Assembly (NCBI GenBank): GCA_030527795.1
Contig: JAUNAB010000006.1
Span: 1 to 64,000 of the forward strand
Source of the DNA: Pasteurellaceae bacterium
Lineage (GTDB): Bacteria; Pseudomonadota; Gammaproteobacteria; Enterobacterales; Pasteurellaceae
Reading direction: 5' to 3'
DNA: 64,000 bases
Within the stretch, counting starts at the first letter, position 1, and each line of letters starts with the position of its first letter. The translations under genes were made by a program, and so were the position numbers. The notes under the pieces are model-generated. The model saw only the letters and a list, made by a program, of their open reading frames with translations, searched no databases and was not told the origin of the DNA. Of the stretch, positions 10,352-19,530 are shown in pieces.

Positions 10352-10741
10352 TTATTCTGCACACTTATTTACATTTTCAATAAATAGTTCTTCAATAGAC
10401 TTATGAAATTTAAAACTCTCGTAAGTCTTTGAAAAAGTACAAGCACATATATTGCGTTGACGTGTATAATCTATTGAATGCCTCATGCAGGCATTCATTA
10501 ATTCATACATGTGAATAATATCGTTTGAACTATTAAATATCTCAGGCCCCTCAGCAATTGAGTATCCTATTATACCAGATAAGGTTATTACACCAATATT
10601 TTTTACCCAATTTTTATTATAGGATACTAATCTTAATTCAGCATTACAATATCGGCAACGACATTTTTCTTCTGGAATTTTAACAGTAAATACTTTTTTA
10701 CAATTAATACATTCAAATTTAGGTTTTTCAAATGTTCTCAT
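10352..10741 (-). CDS. Unknown zinc-ribbon protein with a weak membrane segment, viperin neighbour
   Basis: This 129-residue protein has an N-terminal zinc-ribbon-like motif (C11-x2-C14 and C29-x2-C32, with an extra Cys at 27). A short hydrophobic stretch at about 48-64 follows, possibly one membrane span, then a polar C-terminal half with more cysteines (CMRHS, ICACTF, and a terminal Lys-Cys). I do not recognise a family. It lies tail-to-tail with the viperin gene, 10 bp apart, and starts 37 bp after the queA stop, so queA transcription probably runs into it. Its AT-rich composition matches the viperin gene. Confidence 0.72.
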   Translation of the reverse strand: MRTFEKPKFECINCKKVFTVKIPEEKCRCRYCNAELRLVSYNKNWVKNIGVITLSGIIGYSIAEGPEIFNSSNDIIHMYELMNACMRHSIDYTRQRNICACTFSKTYESFKFHKSIEELFIENVNKCAE

Positions 10742-10778
10742 AGATATTTATAACGTAGTTAAAGAAAAAATTGATAAG

Positions 10779-11849
10779 TTACCCATTAGTAATAAACATC
10801 GCATCGCCGTAGCTGAAAAAACGGTATTTTTCTTGCACAGCAATGGCGTATGCTTGCATTGTATGTTCGTAGCCTGCAAATGCCGAGACAAGCATAATCA
10901 GCGTGCTTTCAGGCAAATGGAAATTAGTAATTAATGCATCAATTATGCGGAATCTTTTACCTGGGTAAATAAAAATAGAGGTATCGGAAAAATAAGGTCC
11001 AATAATTTGATCCGATCCTTTTTCTTCAGACATCAATGCAGCACTTTCTAATGAACGCACTGAGGTTGTTCCTACCGCAATGACCCGTTTACCCGCTTGT
11101 TTGGTATTGATTACGGCATCTACAACATCCTGTGGCACTTCCACATATTCAGCGTGCATATGATGATCTTCAATTTTTTCAACCCGTACGGGCTGAAAGG
11201 TGCCTGCACCAACGTGCAAGGTCACAAAGGCGAAATTTACTCCTTTCGCTTTTAATTGAGCAAGTAATTCATCATCAAAATGTAAGCCCGCAGTGGGGGC
11301 GGCAACGGCACCTGGAACTTTGTTATAGACAGTTTGATAACGTTCTTGATCGTCATCTTCATCGGGGCGATCAATATAAGGCGGTAAAGGCATATGCCCA
11401 ACCTGTTGCAATAACGAAAAAACATCGCTATTTTTGTCCTCGGTTTTTAATTCAAAGAGTGCGCCTTGTCGCCCTAGCATAATCACTTTAATGCCATTTC
11501 CTTCGCCTAACTTGTCTTCACCAAGAAATAATTCAGAGTCTTCTTTTGGTGCTTTAGATGAACGAATGTGAGCAAGAAAATGAGTTGAGTTTAAAACACG
11601 TTCAACTAACACTTCAATTTTGCCACCACTGGCTTTTCGTCCGAACATTCGGGCAGGGATCACTCGCGTATTATTAAAGACGAGCAAATCGCCCGCATTA
11701 ACTAAATCCAACACATCGCTAAATTTTTTATGCTGAACTTCGCCATTTTGACCATTTAATTGCAATAATCGGCTTGATTTGCGATCGGGTTTAGGATAAC
11801 GAGCAATGAGTTCATCGGGTAAATCAAAATTAAAGTCAGAAACACGCAT
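10779..11849 (-). CDS. queA: S-adenosylmethionine:tRNA ribosyltransferase-isomerase QueA
   Basis: QueA moves the ribosyl part of SAM onto preQ1 in tRNA to make epoxyqueuosine, the step after TGT. The 356-residue product starts with the family-typical [19 protein letters not shown] and contains [13 protein letters not shown] and the [15 protein letters not shown] motif. The frame stays open a further 183 bp upstream, but that extension matches nothing in the family. Downstream lies the viperin island instead of tgt. Divergent from holC across a 135-bp gap. Confidence 0.96.
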   Translation of the reverse strand: MRVSDFNFDLPDELIARYPKPDRKSSRLLQLNGQNGEVQHKKFSDVLDLVNAGDLLVFNNTRVIPARMFGRKASGGKIEVLVERVLNSTHFLAHIRSSKAPKEDSELFLGEDKLGEGNGIKVIMLGRQGALFELKTEDKNSDVFSLLQQVGHMPLPPYIDRPDEDDDQERYQTVYNKVPGAVAAPTAGLHFDDELLAQLKAKGVNFAFVTLHVGAGTFQPVRVEKIEDHHMHAEYVEVPQDVVDAVINTKQAGKRVIAVGTTSVRSLESAALMSEEKGSDQIIGPYFSDTSIFIYPGKRFRIIDALITNFHLPESTLIMLVSAFAGYEHTMQAYAIAVQEKYRFFSYGDAMFITNG

Positions 11850-11984
11850 AAAAATTAGAATTTTAGAATTAATGAATGATAGAACGTTAAGTCTATTGTG
11901 ATTTATGCGAGAGTACAAGTAAAAAACTTTATCTTGAGCGTATTTTTCGTTAAAATCGACCAGTTTTAAAATAAGGGACAGGAA

Positions 11985-12428
11985 ATGAGTAGGCAAGCGC
12001 AGTTTTATATCATTCAACAAGCAGAAAAACAAGGTGAGCTTTCTGCTGTAGAAGCCTTAGCTTGCGATTTGGCGGCGGAGAATTGGCGTGCGGGCAAAAA
12101 AGTGTTGATTTTTTGTGGCAGTGAACAACAAGCGTTTGCTATTGATGAGGCGTTATGGGCGCGCGATCCTGAACAATTTGTGCCACACAATTTATTGGGC
12201 GAAATAACGCAATATGCCACGCCAATTGAAATTTCGTGGGCAGGAAAACGTAATGCACAACGCCGAGATCTATTAATCAATTTGCAAGCTCAGTTGCCTG
12301 ATTTTATTAGTAGTTTTAATCAATTAATTGATTTTGTGCCTTTTGATGAAGAATATAAAATTTTGGCTCGAGAACGTTACAAGCAATTACGCCAGCTTGG
12401 TTGGTCGCTTTCAACGGAAAATGCCTAA
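11985..12428 (+). CDS. holC: DNA polymerase III chi subunit
   Basis: Chi links the DNA polymerase III clamp loader (through psi) to single-strand binding protein. The 147-residue product has the HolC pattern: ATG with AGGGACAGGAA upstream, FYII at the N terminus, [20 protein letters not shown], the EQAxxIDxxLW-type helix, [10 protein letters not shown] and a C-terminal LRQLGW. Length is normal. In relatives holC is close to valS; here two small genes lie between. A single repeat core follows the stop. Confidence 0.93.
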   Translation: MSRQAQFYIIQQAEKQGELSAVEALACDLAAENWRAGKKVLIFCGSEQQAFAIDEALWARDPEQFVPHNLLGEITQYATPIEISWAGKRNAQRRDLLINLQAQLPDFISSFNQLIDFVPFDEEYKILARERYKQLRQLGWSLSTENA

Positions 12429-12440
12429 ATAATAGCCGTT

Positions 12441-12456
12441 ACCGCGGTCAAAAAAG
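12441..12456. repeat. Single ACCGCGGTCAAAA uptake-signal-like copy
   Basis: A lone copy 12 bp after holC with the full A-rich extension on its right. It has no inverted partner nearby, so it is unlikely to act as a terminator. Confidence 0.7.
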
Positions 12457-12494
12457 CCAGCGTTTTTAAGTATGGAATTTGCTATATAAAATTA

Positions 12495-12815
12495 ATGGAT
12501 AATGGAATGAATGATATAACATTTTTTCAGCGTTTTGAAGCTGATATTTTAGCGAAACGCAAAACGATTACGATTCGGGATAAATCGGAATCACATTTTA
12601 AAATTGGAGATATTTTAGCAGTTGGTCGTTTTGAAGATGAACAATATTTTTGCACAATAAAAGTGCTAAATGTATCGCCAATTACGTTGGATAAATTAAC
12701 TCAAATTCACGCAAAACAAGAAAATATGACATTGAATGAATTAAAATCAGTGATTCAAGAAATTTATCCGAATGAACAAGAATTTTATGTGATTGAATTT
12801 GAGTTAATATCTTAG
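12495..12815 (+). CDS. yqfB: ASCH-domain N4-acetylcytidine amidohydrolase (YqfB)
   Basis: YqfB-type ASCH proteins hydrolyse N4-acetylcytidine to cytidine. The 106-residue product follows the family closely: [24 protein letters not shown], then [27 protein letters not shown] helix (here [14 protein letters not shown]) and [12 protein letters not shown] at the end. Lys and Thr of RKTITIR and the Glu of the C-terminal strand are the expected active-site residues. A second ATG four codons in (12507) is an equally plausible start. Stands alone between holC and a DIP1984-family gene. Confidence 0.9.
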   Translation: MDNGMNDITFFQRFEADILAKRKTITIRDKSESHFKIGDILAVGRFEDEQYFCTIKVLNVSPITLDKLTQIHAKQENMTLNELKSVIQEIYPNEQEFYVIEFELIS

Positions 12816-12864
12816 TGAACATTAGATTAAAATCCATATTAAATAATGATAAAAAGGAATAAAT

Positions 12865-13317
12865 ATGAAACTTGCCGAAGCATTGATGCAACGTGCTGAC
12901 TATCAACGCCATTTAGCACAGTTACAGCAACGGTTACAGCAAAACGCGAAATACCAAGAAAGTGAGAAACCTGCAGAAGATCCGCAGGAATTATTAAGAG
13001 AATATCGCCAAGTAGCAAATGGATTAAGAGATCTTATTGTAAAAATTAATCAACGAAATAATCAGGTAAAATTAAATAATGGAATAAATATGGTGGAAGC
13101 GTTGGCAGAACGGGATCGTTTAAAAGCTGAACATTCTACATTAATTCATTTAGCTGAAAGTGCTTTACCTGATCAAGATCGTTATAGCCGCAGTGAAATT
13201 AAAATAATTTCAGCGGTGGATATTAAACTAATTCGTAAGCAAGCTGATGAAATTGCGAAAAAACACCGAGAATTAGATGTATTAATTCAACAAGCAAATT
13301 GGAAAGAAGAATTATAA
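12865..13317 (+). CDS. DIP1984-family protein, unknown function
   Basis: The 150-residue protein resembles the DIP1984 family (once called septicolysin-like), small helical proteins with no settled role. Visible features are an N-terminal MKLAEALMQRADYQRHLAQLQQRL helix, a central DLIVKINQRNNQVKL segment, an ALAERDRLK helix, and a C-terminal HRELDVLIQQANW. It has a good AAAGGAATAAAT leader. The downstream 246 bp before valS hold no gene. Confidence 0.75.
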   Translation: MKLAEALMQRADYQRHLAQLQQRLQQNAKYQESEKPAEDPQELLREYRQVANGLRDLIVKINQRNNQVKLNNGINMVEALAERDRLKAEHSTLIHLAESALPDQDRYSRSEIKIISAVDIKLIRKQADEIAKKHRELDVLIQQANWKEEL

Positions 13318-13563
13318 TAAATTGGTTAGGCAATTTATTTAAAGCGAACATTAATATTATTCAGATAAATAAACGAAGAGACGTTTTTTATACAACTTCA
13401 TCTCTGTATTATTTATCCTGTACGATGTATTTTGTATTGTTATTACCAAATGTTGATTAAATAAATTGTAGGGTGGGATTGGGGAAGTGTAGATATAGAA
13501 ATATTCTACCTTTTTAAAAGAATATAAAAATTAAACTATTTGTAATAAAAATAAGAGAAATTT
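13318..13563. other. Intergenic region upstream of valS
   Basis: AT-rich, with no convincing reading frame. It should contain the valS promoter; TAAGAGAAATTT lies directly before the valS ATG as ribosome-binding region. A short stretch at about 13465-13480 (TTGTAGGGTGGG) resembles a phrase common in dispersed bacterial repeats, but no repeat structure follows it. Confidence 0.4.
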
Positions 13564-16434
13564 ATGACTAAAAATTTTGAAATGGCAGATCGTTTTGAAG
13601 CATCTGCGGTAGAGCAGGCGTTGTATAAACACTGGGAAGAGAGTGGTTATTTTAAGCCGTCAGAAGATTCGAGTAAACCAGGGTATTGTATTGCGATTCC
13701 GCCGCCGAATGTCACGGGGAGTTTGCATATGGGACACGCGTTCCAACAAACTTTAATGGATACTTTGATCCGTTTTCATCGTATGCAAGGCGATAATACC
13801 TTATGGCAAGCGGGAACCGACCACGCTGGGATTGCAACCCAAATGGTGGTAGAACGCAAAATTGCAGCGGAAGAAGGTAAAACTCGCCACGATTATGGTC
13901 GTGAAGCCTTTATTGAAAAAATTTGGGATTGGAAAGCTTATTCGGGTGGTACAATCGGTCAGCAAATGCGCCGTTTGGGTAACTCGATTGATTGGGAACG
14001 TGAACGTTTCACGATGGACGAAGGCTTATCTAATGCGGTAAAAGAAGTGTTTGTGCGTTTGCACGAAGAAGGTTTGATTTACCGCGGTAAGCGTTTGGTA
14101 AACTGGGATCCAAAATTACATACTGCCATTTCAGATTTAGAAGTTGAGAATAAAGAAAGCAAAGGCAGTTTGTGGCATTTCCGTTATCCGTTAGTAAATG
14201 GAGCGAAAACAGCGGACGGGAAAGATTATTTGGTGGTAGCGACAACCCGTCCTGAAACCGTGTTGGGCGATACGGCGGTTGCGGTGCATCCAGAAGATGG
14301 GCGTTATCAATCCCTTATTGGTAAAAGCGTTATTTTGCCATTAGTAAATCGTGAAATTCCGATTATTGCGGATGATTATGTGGATCGTGAATTTGGTACG
14401 GGTGTGGTAAAAATTACCCCTGCTCATGATTTTAACGACTACGAAGTCGGTAAACGCCATAACTTGCCGATGATCAACGTATTAACTTTAAATGCTGATA
14501 TTCGTGATGAAGCTGAAATTATTGGCTCTAATGGAAAAACGCTTGAAAATTTGACCGCGGTTATTCCTGAAGATTATCGTGGTTTAGAGCGTTTTGTGGC
14601 ACGTAAAAAAGTCGTGGCAGATTTTGAACAGCTTGGATTGCTTGATGAAATTAAACCGCACGATTTAAAAGTGCCTTATGGCGATCGTGGTGGTGTGCCG
14701 ATTGAGCCAATGTTAACAGATCAATGGTATGTAAGCGTTAAGCCCCTTGCGGAAGTGGCAACCAAAGCTGTGGAAGATGGCGAAATTCAGTTTGTGCCAA
14801 AACAATATGAAAATTTGTATTTCTCTTGGATGCGTGATATTCAAGACTGGTGTATTTCTCGCCAACTTTGGTGGGGACACCGCATTCCTGCTTGGTATGA
14901 TGAACAAGGCAATGTTTATGTGGCACGCAATGAACAAGAAGTGCGTGAAAAACATAATCTGCCCGCAGGCTTGCCATTAAAACAAGATGAAGATGTGTTA
15001 GACACTTGGTTCTCGTCAGGCTTATGGACATTCTCAACCTTAGGTTGGCCTGAGCAAACCAAAGAATTAAAAATGTTCCATCCAACCGATGTGTTAATCA
15101 CAGGGTTTGACATCATTTTCTTCTGGGTTGCCCGAATGATAATGTTCACAATGCATTTCATCAAAGATGAAAATGGCAAACCGCAAGTGCCGTTCAAAAC
15201 AGTGTATGTCACAGGCTTAATCCGTGATGAACAAGGGCAAAAAATGTCCAAATCAAAAGGTAATGTGCTTGATCCGATTGATATGATTGACGGTATAAGC
15301 CTTGAAGAGCTATTGGAAAAACGCACAGGCAATATGATGCAGCCGCAATTAGCGGAAAAAATTGCCAAAGCTACGCGTAAAGAATTTGCCGAAGGCATTG
15401 CTCCGCACGGTACTGACGCATTACGTTTCACCCTTGCTGCATTAGCGAGCAATGGGCGTGATATTAACTGGGATATGAAACGTTTGGAAGGCTATCGCAA
15501 TTTCTGTAATAAATTATGGAATGCGAGCCGTTTTGTATTGATGAATGTCAATAGTTTGAATTTAGATCTCAGTCAAGAGAAAGCGTTTCGTTTGGCGGAT
15601 CGCTGGATTCAGGCAGAATTTAATCACACAGTTCAGGCTTTCCGTGATGCGTTGAGTCAATACCGTTTTGATTTGGCAGCCAATGCGATTTATGAGTTTA
15701 CGTGGAACCAATTCTGTGACTGGTATTTAGAATTGACAAAACCTGTGTTTGCTAATGGATCAGAATCAGAAAAACGGGCTGCGTGCTATACCTTAATCAA
15801 TGTATTGGAAAAATTGTTGCGTTTAACTCACCCAATTATGCCATTTATTACCGAAGAAATTTGGCAAAAAGTCAAAGGCTTTGCAGGCGTAACGGGCGAC
15901 ACTATTATGTTGCAACCTTTCCCTGAGTATGAAACAGCGTTGCAAGATGAACAAGCGATTAAACAAATCAATGCGTTAAAAGATATCATTATCGCGGTAC
16001 GGAATATTCGTGCTGAAAGTAATATTGCACCGAGCAAAGGGTTAGATTTACTCTTGCGTAATGTGTCTGCTGAAAATGCGAAAAATATTGCCGAGAATGA
16101 GCGTTTATTAAAACCAATGGCAAAATTGGATCATATCCAAATCCTAAACAATGGCGAAGAACCGCCACTTTCCGTTGCGAAATTGGTCGGGAATCAAGAA
16201 TTGTTTGTGCCAATGGCGGGTTTTATCAATAAAGATGCAGAATTGGCTCGCTTGAATAAAGAGATTGAGAAATATCAGGGTGAAATTCAGCGTATTGAAT
16301 CCAAATTGAGCAATGAAACCTTTGTTGCGAAAGCACCAGAAGCGGTTATCGCCAAAGAACGTGAGAAAATGGCAGAATATCAAACGGGATTGGATAAGTT
16401 AAAAAGCCAGTTTAGTGCGATTGAAGCCTTGTAG
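13564..16434 (+). CDS. valS: Valine-tRNA ligase
   Basis: ValRS charges tRNA-Val and edits mischarged threonine. The 956-residue class I synthetase has the HIGH box as [16 protein letters not shown] near residue 48, an editing domain with [17 protein letters not shown], the KMSKS box as [14 protein letters not shown], an anticodon-binding helical domain, and a C-terminal coiled coil (from about residue 890). Length is typical. Two repeat cores lie in the gene (14081, read Tyr-Arg-Gly; 14554, read Leu-Thr-Ala-Val). A repeat-pair terminator follows. Confidence 0.98.
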   Translation: MTKNFEMADRFEASAVEQALYKHWEESGYFKPSEDSSKPGYCIAIPPPNVTGSLHMGHAFQQTLMDTLIRFHRMQGDNTLWQAGTDHAGIATQMVVERKIAAEEGKTRHDYGREAFIEKIWDWKAYSGGTIGQQMRRLGNSIDWERERFTMDEGLSNAVKEVFVRLHEEGLIYRGKRLVNWDPKLHTAISDLEVENKESKGSLWHFRYPLVNGAKTADGKDYLVVATTRPETVLGDTAVAVHPEDGRYQSLIGKSVILPLVNREIPIIADDYVDREFGTGVVKITPAHDFNDYEVGKRHNLPMINVLTLNADIRDEAEIIGSNGKTLENLTAVIPEDYRGLERFVARKKVVADFEQLGLLDEIKPHDLKVPYGDRGGVPIEPMLTDQWYVSVKPLAEVATKAVEDGEIQFVPKQYENLYFSWMRDIQDWCISRQLWWGHRIPAWYDEQGNVYVARNEQEVREKHNLPAGLPLKQDEDVLDTWFSSGLWTFSTLGWPEQTKELKMFHPTDVLITGFDIIFFWVARMIMFTMHFIKDENGKPQVPFKTVYVTGLIRDEQGQKMSKSKGNVLDPIDMIDGISLEELLEKRTGNMMQPQLAEKIAKATRKEFAEGIAPHGTDALRFTLAALASNGRDINWDMKRLEGYRNFCNKLWNASRFVLMNVNSLNLDLSQEKAFRLADRWIQAEFNHTVQAFRDALSQYRFDLAANAIYEFTWNQFCDWYLELTKPVFANGSESEKRAACYTLINVLEKLLRLTHPIMPFITEEIWQKVKGFAGVTGDTIMLQPFPEYETALQDEQAIKQINALKDIIIAVRNIRAESNIAPSKGLDLLLRNVSAENAKNIAENERLLKPMAKLDHIQILNNGEEPPLSVAKLVGNQELFVPMAGFINKDAELARLNKEIEKYQGEIQRIESKLSNETFVAKAPEAVIAKEREKMAEYQTGLDKLKSQFSAIEAL

Positions 16435-16481
16435 CTTTCATTTTATCGATTCAAAATAAGCATTTATTTTCTTAAATAAAT

Positions 16482-16525
16482 TAAACCGCGGTCAAAAATT
16501 TATTCATTTTTTGACCGCGGTTTTA
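16482..16525 (+). terminator. Inverted repeat-pair terminator after valS
   Basis: Cores at 16485-16492 and 16514-16521 are inverted, with matching AAAAATT/AATTTTT-like tails, giving a stem of about 15 bp followed by TTTTAT. It lies 47 bp after the valS stop. Confidence 0.75.
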
Positions 16526-16627
16526 TATTGAAATGAGATAGATTTATTTAGGCATTATTATATTGATTGATTTATTGGAAATATTTCTATTCGGTCTTTA
16601 TTGGGTTAATTTAGCGTGATAAATCAA

Positions 16628-16673
16628 TAAAACTGCGGTTAAAAATTTGAGCGTTTTTTTGACCGCGGCTTTA
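16628..16673 (-). terminator. Partly decayed repeat-pair terminator after ycbL
   Basis: A drifted copy (ACTGCGGTTAAAAATTT, from about 16632) faces a better one (GACCGCGGC, 16661-16669). On the minus strand the hairpin ends in TTTTATT, placed correctly to terminate the ycbL transcript. Together with the valS terminator it fills the 257-bp convergent gap. Confidence 0.55.
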
Positions 16674-16691
16674 TTCATAGAACATCGCGTT

Positions 16692-17321
16692 TTATTTTAT
16701 ATAAGGATTTTCAGCTTTTTCTTGACCGATGGTTGTGTAAGGTCCGTGTCCTGCAATGATGACCATTTCATCGGGCAATTTGAAGAGCTTTGTTTTAATG
16801 CTTGCAATCAAATCAGTATGGCTACTGTGTGGAAAGTCTGTGCGTCCAACACTTTGGCGAAACAGTACATCACCAGTAAACGCAATATTTTGTTGATGTT
16901 CAATAAAACCAATGTGTCCTGGCGTATGCCCTAGTAAATGTAGCACTTCAAATTCAAAACTCGCTATTTTGATGATTTCATTTTCTTGATCAAGCCAACG
17001 ATCTGGTAAAAACGGGGAGATAGTAAATAATCCAAATTGTTTAGATTGTTGTGGTAAGGATTGGAATAGAAATTCATCTAATGAATTAGGGCCGATAATG
17101 GTAACGTTAAAGTGCTGTTTTAATTTCTCCGCTGCCCCAACGTGATCAAGATGACCGTGAGTGAGTAAGATTGCTTGTAGATTTAAGCCTAATTCTTCAA
17201 TACGTTTAATTAATTTGGGTGCTTCACCGCCTGGGTCAATAATCGCGGCATTTTTTTCATCGTCCCATATTAGCGAACAATTTTGTTGAAACGGGGTAAC
17301 GGGAATAATTTCAATATTCAT
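16692..17321 (-). CDS. ycbL: MBL-fold hydrolase, YcbL type (glyoxalase II-like)
   Basis: The 209-residue protein is a metallo-beta-lactamase-fold hydrolase close to YcbL, a type II glyoxalase hydrolysing S-lactoylglutathione. Metal ligands are visible as THGHLDHVG, GHTPGHIGF, the Asp in FTGDVLFRQSVGRTDFP, and a late His in IIAGHGPYT. The N terminus (IIPVTPFQQNCSLIW) is typical. It is the last gene of a minus-strand run ldtD-like, mepK, ycbL, the same order as ycbB-ycbK-ycbL in enterics. Confidence 0.9.
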   Translation of the reverse strand: MNIEIIPVTPFQQNCSLIWDDEKNAAIIDPGGEAPKLIKRIEELGLNLQAILLTHGHLDHVGAAEKLKQHFNVTIIGPNSLDEFLFQSLPQQSKQFGLFTISPFLPDRWLDQENEIIKIASFEFEVLHLLGHTPGHIGFIEHQQNIAFTGDVLFRQSVGRTDFPHSSHTDLIASIKTKLFKLPDEMVIIAGHGPYTTIGQEKAENPYIK

Positions 17322-17371
17322 AAGTTATGTTTTGTTTGATTTTAAGGTAAAGATAAAGGGGGATGAGTAAA

Positions 17372-17932
17372 TTAGCTGCCAAACCACGTTCTGACAGGAC
17401 CTGTATCCATATGGACAAAATTACTGCGTGGATAATAACCTACGCCACCATTATTCATCGCTAATGCAGCTTGGCGAACTTTTGATAATGAAACGGCATC
17501 AATGCGGAAATCAACCGCTTGACCACGCATATGATAGCTATGGCTTGCAACGCCACGACTACGCAGGTGCATTAGTGCATTGCTGCGTGGGGAACGATAA
17601 CCACAAATAATTTGAATTTCGGTATTACGCAATCCAAGGTTATTTTGTACGCGGTAAAGTTTGCTATATAGCATTGGATCAATGTTATGCGTGCTACCAT
17701 CGCGTTTATCACGCATAAAGTTTTTGAGCTGAGCGAGTGTTGAGCTAGAGAACCCCGCATTTTCTGAATAGGCAGAACTGAATGTTTCACCTGTATTAAT
17801 ATTACGCAAGCGTAAAATTCGTGGTGCGGGGGTGGACATTGTCGCTAATACGGTATTGGGTAATAATGCGGCGCCTAAAACAATACCACCTAAGGATAAC
17901 CACTTGCGACGGCTATGGTTAACGTTATTCAT
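17372..17932 (-). CDS. mepK: DUF882 murein endopeptidase, Tat-exported (MepK/YcbK)
   Basis: MepK/YcbK cleaves meso-DAP crosslinks made by L,D-transpeptidases. The 186-residue protein begins with a twin-arginine signal (HSRRKWLSLGG, then a hydrophobic stretch ending near VLA). Its peptidase M15A-like domain shows the zinc ligands: a His-x6-Asp pair in HMRGQAVDFR and a final His in FVHMDTG. It lies between the ycbB-like transpeptidase and ycbL genes, which fits crosslink turnover. Confidence 0.92.
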   Translation of the reverse strand: MNNVNHSRRKWLSLGGIVLGAALLPNTVLATMSTPAPRILRLRNINTGETFSSAYSENAGFSSSTLAQLKNFMRDKRDGSTHNIDPMLYSKLYRVQNNLGLRNTEIQIICGYRSPRSNALMHLRSRGVASHSYHMRGQAVDFRIDAVSLSKVRQAALAMNNGGVGYYPRSNFVHMDTGPVRTWFGS

Positions 17933-17964
17933 TTTTATTTCCTATTTTATGGTAGTTGATTGTT

Positions 17965-18001
17965 AGACAGGCTAATCAACTGATAGTTCATTAGCCTGTC
18001 T
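17965..18001. other. Perfect 12-bp inverted repeat between ldtD-like gene and mepK
   Basis: AGACAGGCTAAT (17965-17976) is exactly inverted at 17990-18001 with a 13-nt loop. On the minus strand it follows the ldtD-like stop by 11 bp but is not followed by a T-run. It may be an mRNA-stabilising or partial-termination hairpin that tunes the genes downstream. Confidence 0.55.
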
Positions 18002-18011
18002 ATTTATTTGA

Positions 18012-19484
18012 TTAACCAATATATTTTTTCAAAATAGCCCAGTTTAGATAACTTGGTGCAGATTTATCATAGCTATAAATATCGGCTAGGTTCTGTATTT
18101 TGCCGTTATCAATCCAAAAGGTAACATAGTATAGATAAACAGGATTATTTGATTGAATCGCTGCTGATGTAGTTTTTTTACTTTCTAATACGGATTGTTT
18201 GCGTTGATCTGACCAACCCGATTCTTTTAATAGAATGCTAGCTAGTTGATCAGATTTATCAACACGCACGCAACCTGAGCTTAACGAACGTGCTGCTTTG
18301 TTAAAGAGGGCGTGGTTTGGGGTATCGTGCAAGTAAATCGCATCTGAGCTTGGCATATTGAATTTATATCTGCCCAAGGCACTGTTATCACCTGCAGCTT
18401 GACGAAGACGATAAGGGAATTTTGCTCCAACCGCTGACCAGTTAATATTATATGGATCGATCACATTGCCTTTTCCATCAATAATGCTGTAGCCGTTGCG
18501 CGCTAAATAGCCAGGATCGCGTTTTACTTTCGGAATAATGTCTTCATTGATTAAACGTTCAGGTGCATTCCAAGGTGGATTGACAACCACATTGCTTAAC
18601 TTGCTTGACATAACAGGTGTACGGCGTTCATTTTTCCCTACGATTACGCGTGAATTTAAGATCACTTGACCATCACGATAATAATTTAACTGATAGCTAG
18701 GAATGTTTACAAAAATGCCGTTAGTAAAATCAGGCAGCATACGCAAACGCTGTGCGTTTAATGCGAGCTTATAAAGACTTTCGGCTTTGCTTTTTCCGAT
18801 GTTATTACTAATATAATCAACGGTTTGACGATATAGTCGGTTATTGGAAGATAAATTCTTAATAAATTCATTATCTTGCTGATTTTTGACCGCGGTAAGC
18901 CATTGATTTATGGTTTCTTCACTGATATTGCCTACTTTATAATTGGCATTATTATAGAACCAACTTTGTGCGTAGCGTGAAACATTTTTCGCATAATACA
19001 TATAATCAAGGAACGCATCGGTTATCAACATATCGCGGACAAGTGCATTCGCATCATTTACGGGTAATTGATCAATGGCTTCTAAGGATTTCATTGAACG
19101 AGATGAAATACCACTTGCGAGCATCATTGCGTAGTCGTGCAGAAATTGTTTTTCTGCCGCGGAGTTGGTCCAAATTGGTGTGTAACCATTATCCGCATAG
19201 ATTTTTGCCACATTACCTTTAAATTGTAAGTCACGATTGCCAATAATATCAGCCAGTTTAGCTTCGTCTTGCTGTTGCTTTTCAAATGCTAAACGATCTT
19301 CTTCCGCTTTGTTCAATGCAGTTTGGCGTTCAGCATCCGCTTGACGTTGCTCTTCCGTTTGTTGCTGAGTGGCTAAATCCACTTCAATATTATCTTTATT
19401 ATGTTCAGCAATCGCACAGCCCGTACAAAGTGCTGAAACAAGCACGCCCAATCGGGCGAGTTTAAGATTAAATTTATTTTTCAT
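18012..19484 (-). CDS. ldtD: L,D-transpeptidase (YcbB/LdtD-like)
   Basis: YcbB makes 3-3 crosslinks in peptidoglycan. The 490-residue product has an N-terminal export signal (cleavage ambiguous: LCTGC looks like an imperfect lipobox, so it may or may not be lipidated), a Gln/Glu-rich helical linker at about 35-75, a peptidoglycan-binding-like region, and a YkuD domain. The YkuD site is YLHDTPNHALFNKAARSLSSGCVRV, with His and the catalytic Cys. It is shorter than E. coli YcbB (about 615 residues). A repeat core at 18889 encodes Leu-Thr-Ala-Val. Confidence 0.88.
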   Translation of the reverse strand: MKNKFNLKLARLGVLVSALCTGCAIAEHNKDNIEVDLATQQQTEEQRQADAERQTALNKAEEDRLAFEKQQQDEAKLADIIGNRDLQFKGNVAKIYADNGYTPIWTNSAAEKQFLHDYAMMLASGISSRSMKSLEAIDQLPVNDANALVRDMLITDAFLDYMYYAKNVSRYAQSWFYNNANYKVGNISEETINQWLTAVKNQQDNEFIKNLSSNNRLYRQTVDYISNNIGKSKAESLYKLALNAQRLRMLPDFTNGIFVNIPSYQLNYYRDGQVILNSRVIVGKNERRTPVMSSKLSNVVVNPPWNAPERLINEDIIPKVKRDPGYLARNGYSIIDGKGNVIDPYNINWSAVGAKFPYRLRQAAGDNSALGRYKFNMPSSDAIYLHDTPNHALFNKAARSLSSGCVRVDKSDQLASILLKESGWSDQRKQSVLESKKTTSAAIQSNNPVYLYYVTFWIDNGKIQNLADIYSYDKSAPSYLNWAILKKYIG

Positions 19485-19530
19485 TGGGTCCCTATAAATA
19501 GTAAATCAGTGATTTTTATCACTCTAAATA

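Noticed and set aside
11132..11482. Plus-strand frame opposite queA (116 codons)
   Set aside because: Antisense to queA, no domain, no ribosome-binding site; a shadow frame.
13465..13480. TTGTAGGGTGGG phrase like a dispersed repeat end
   Set aside because: No matching inverted end or second copy was found nearby.
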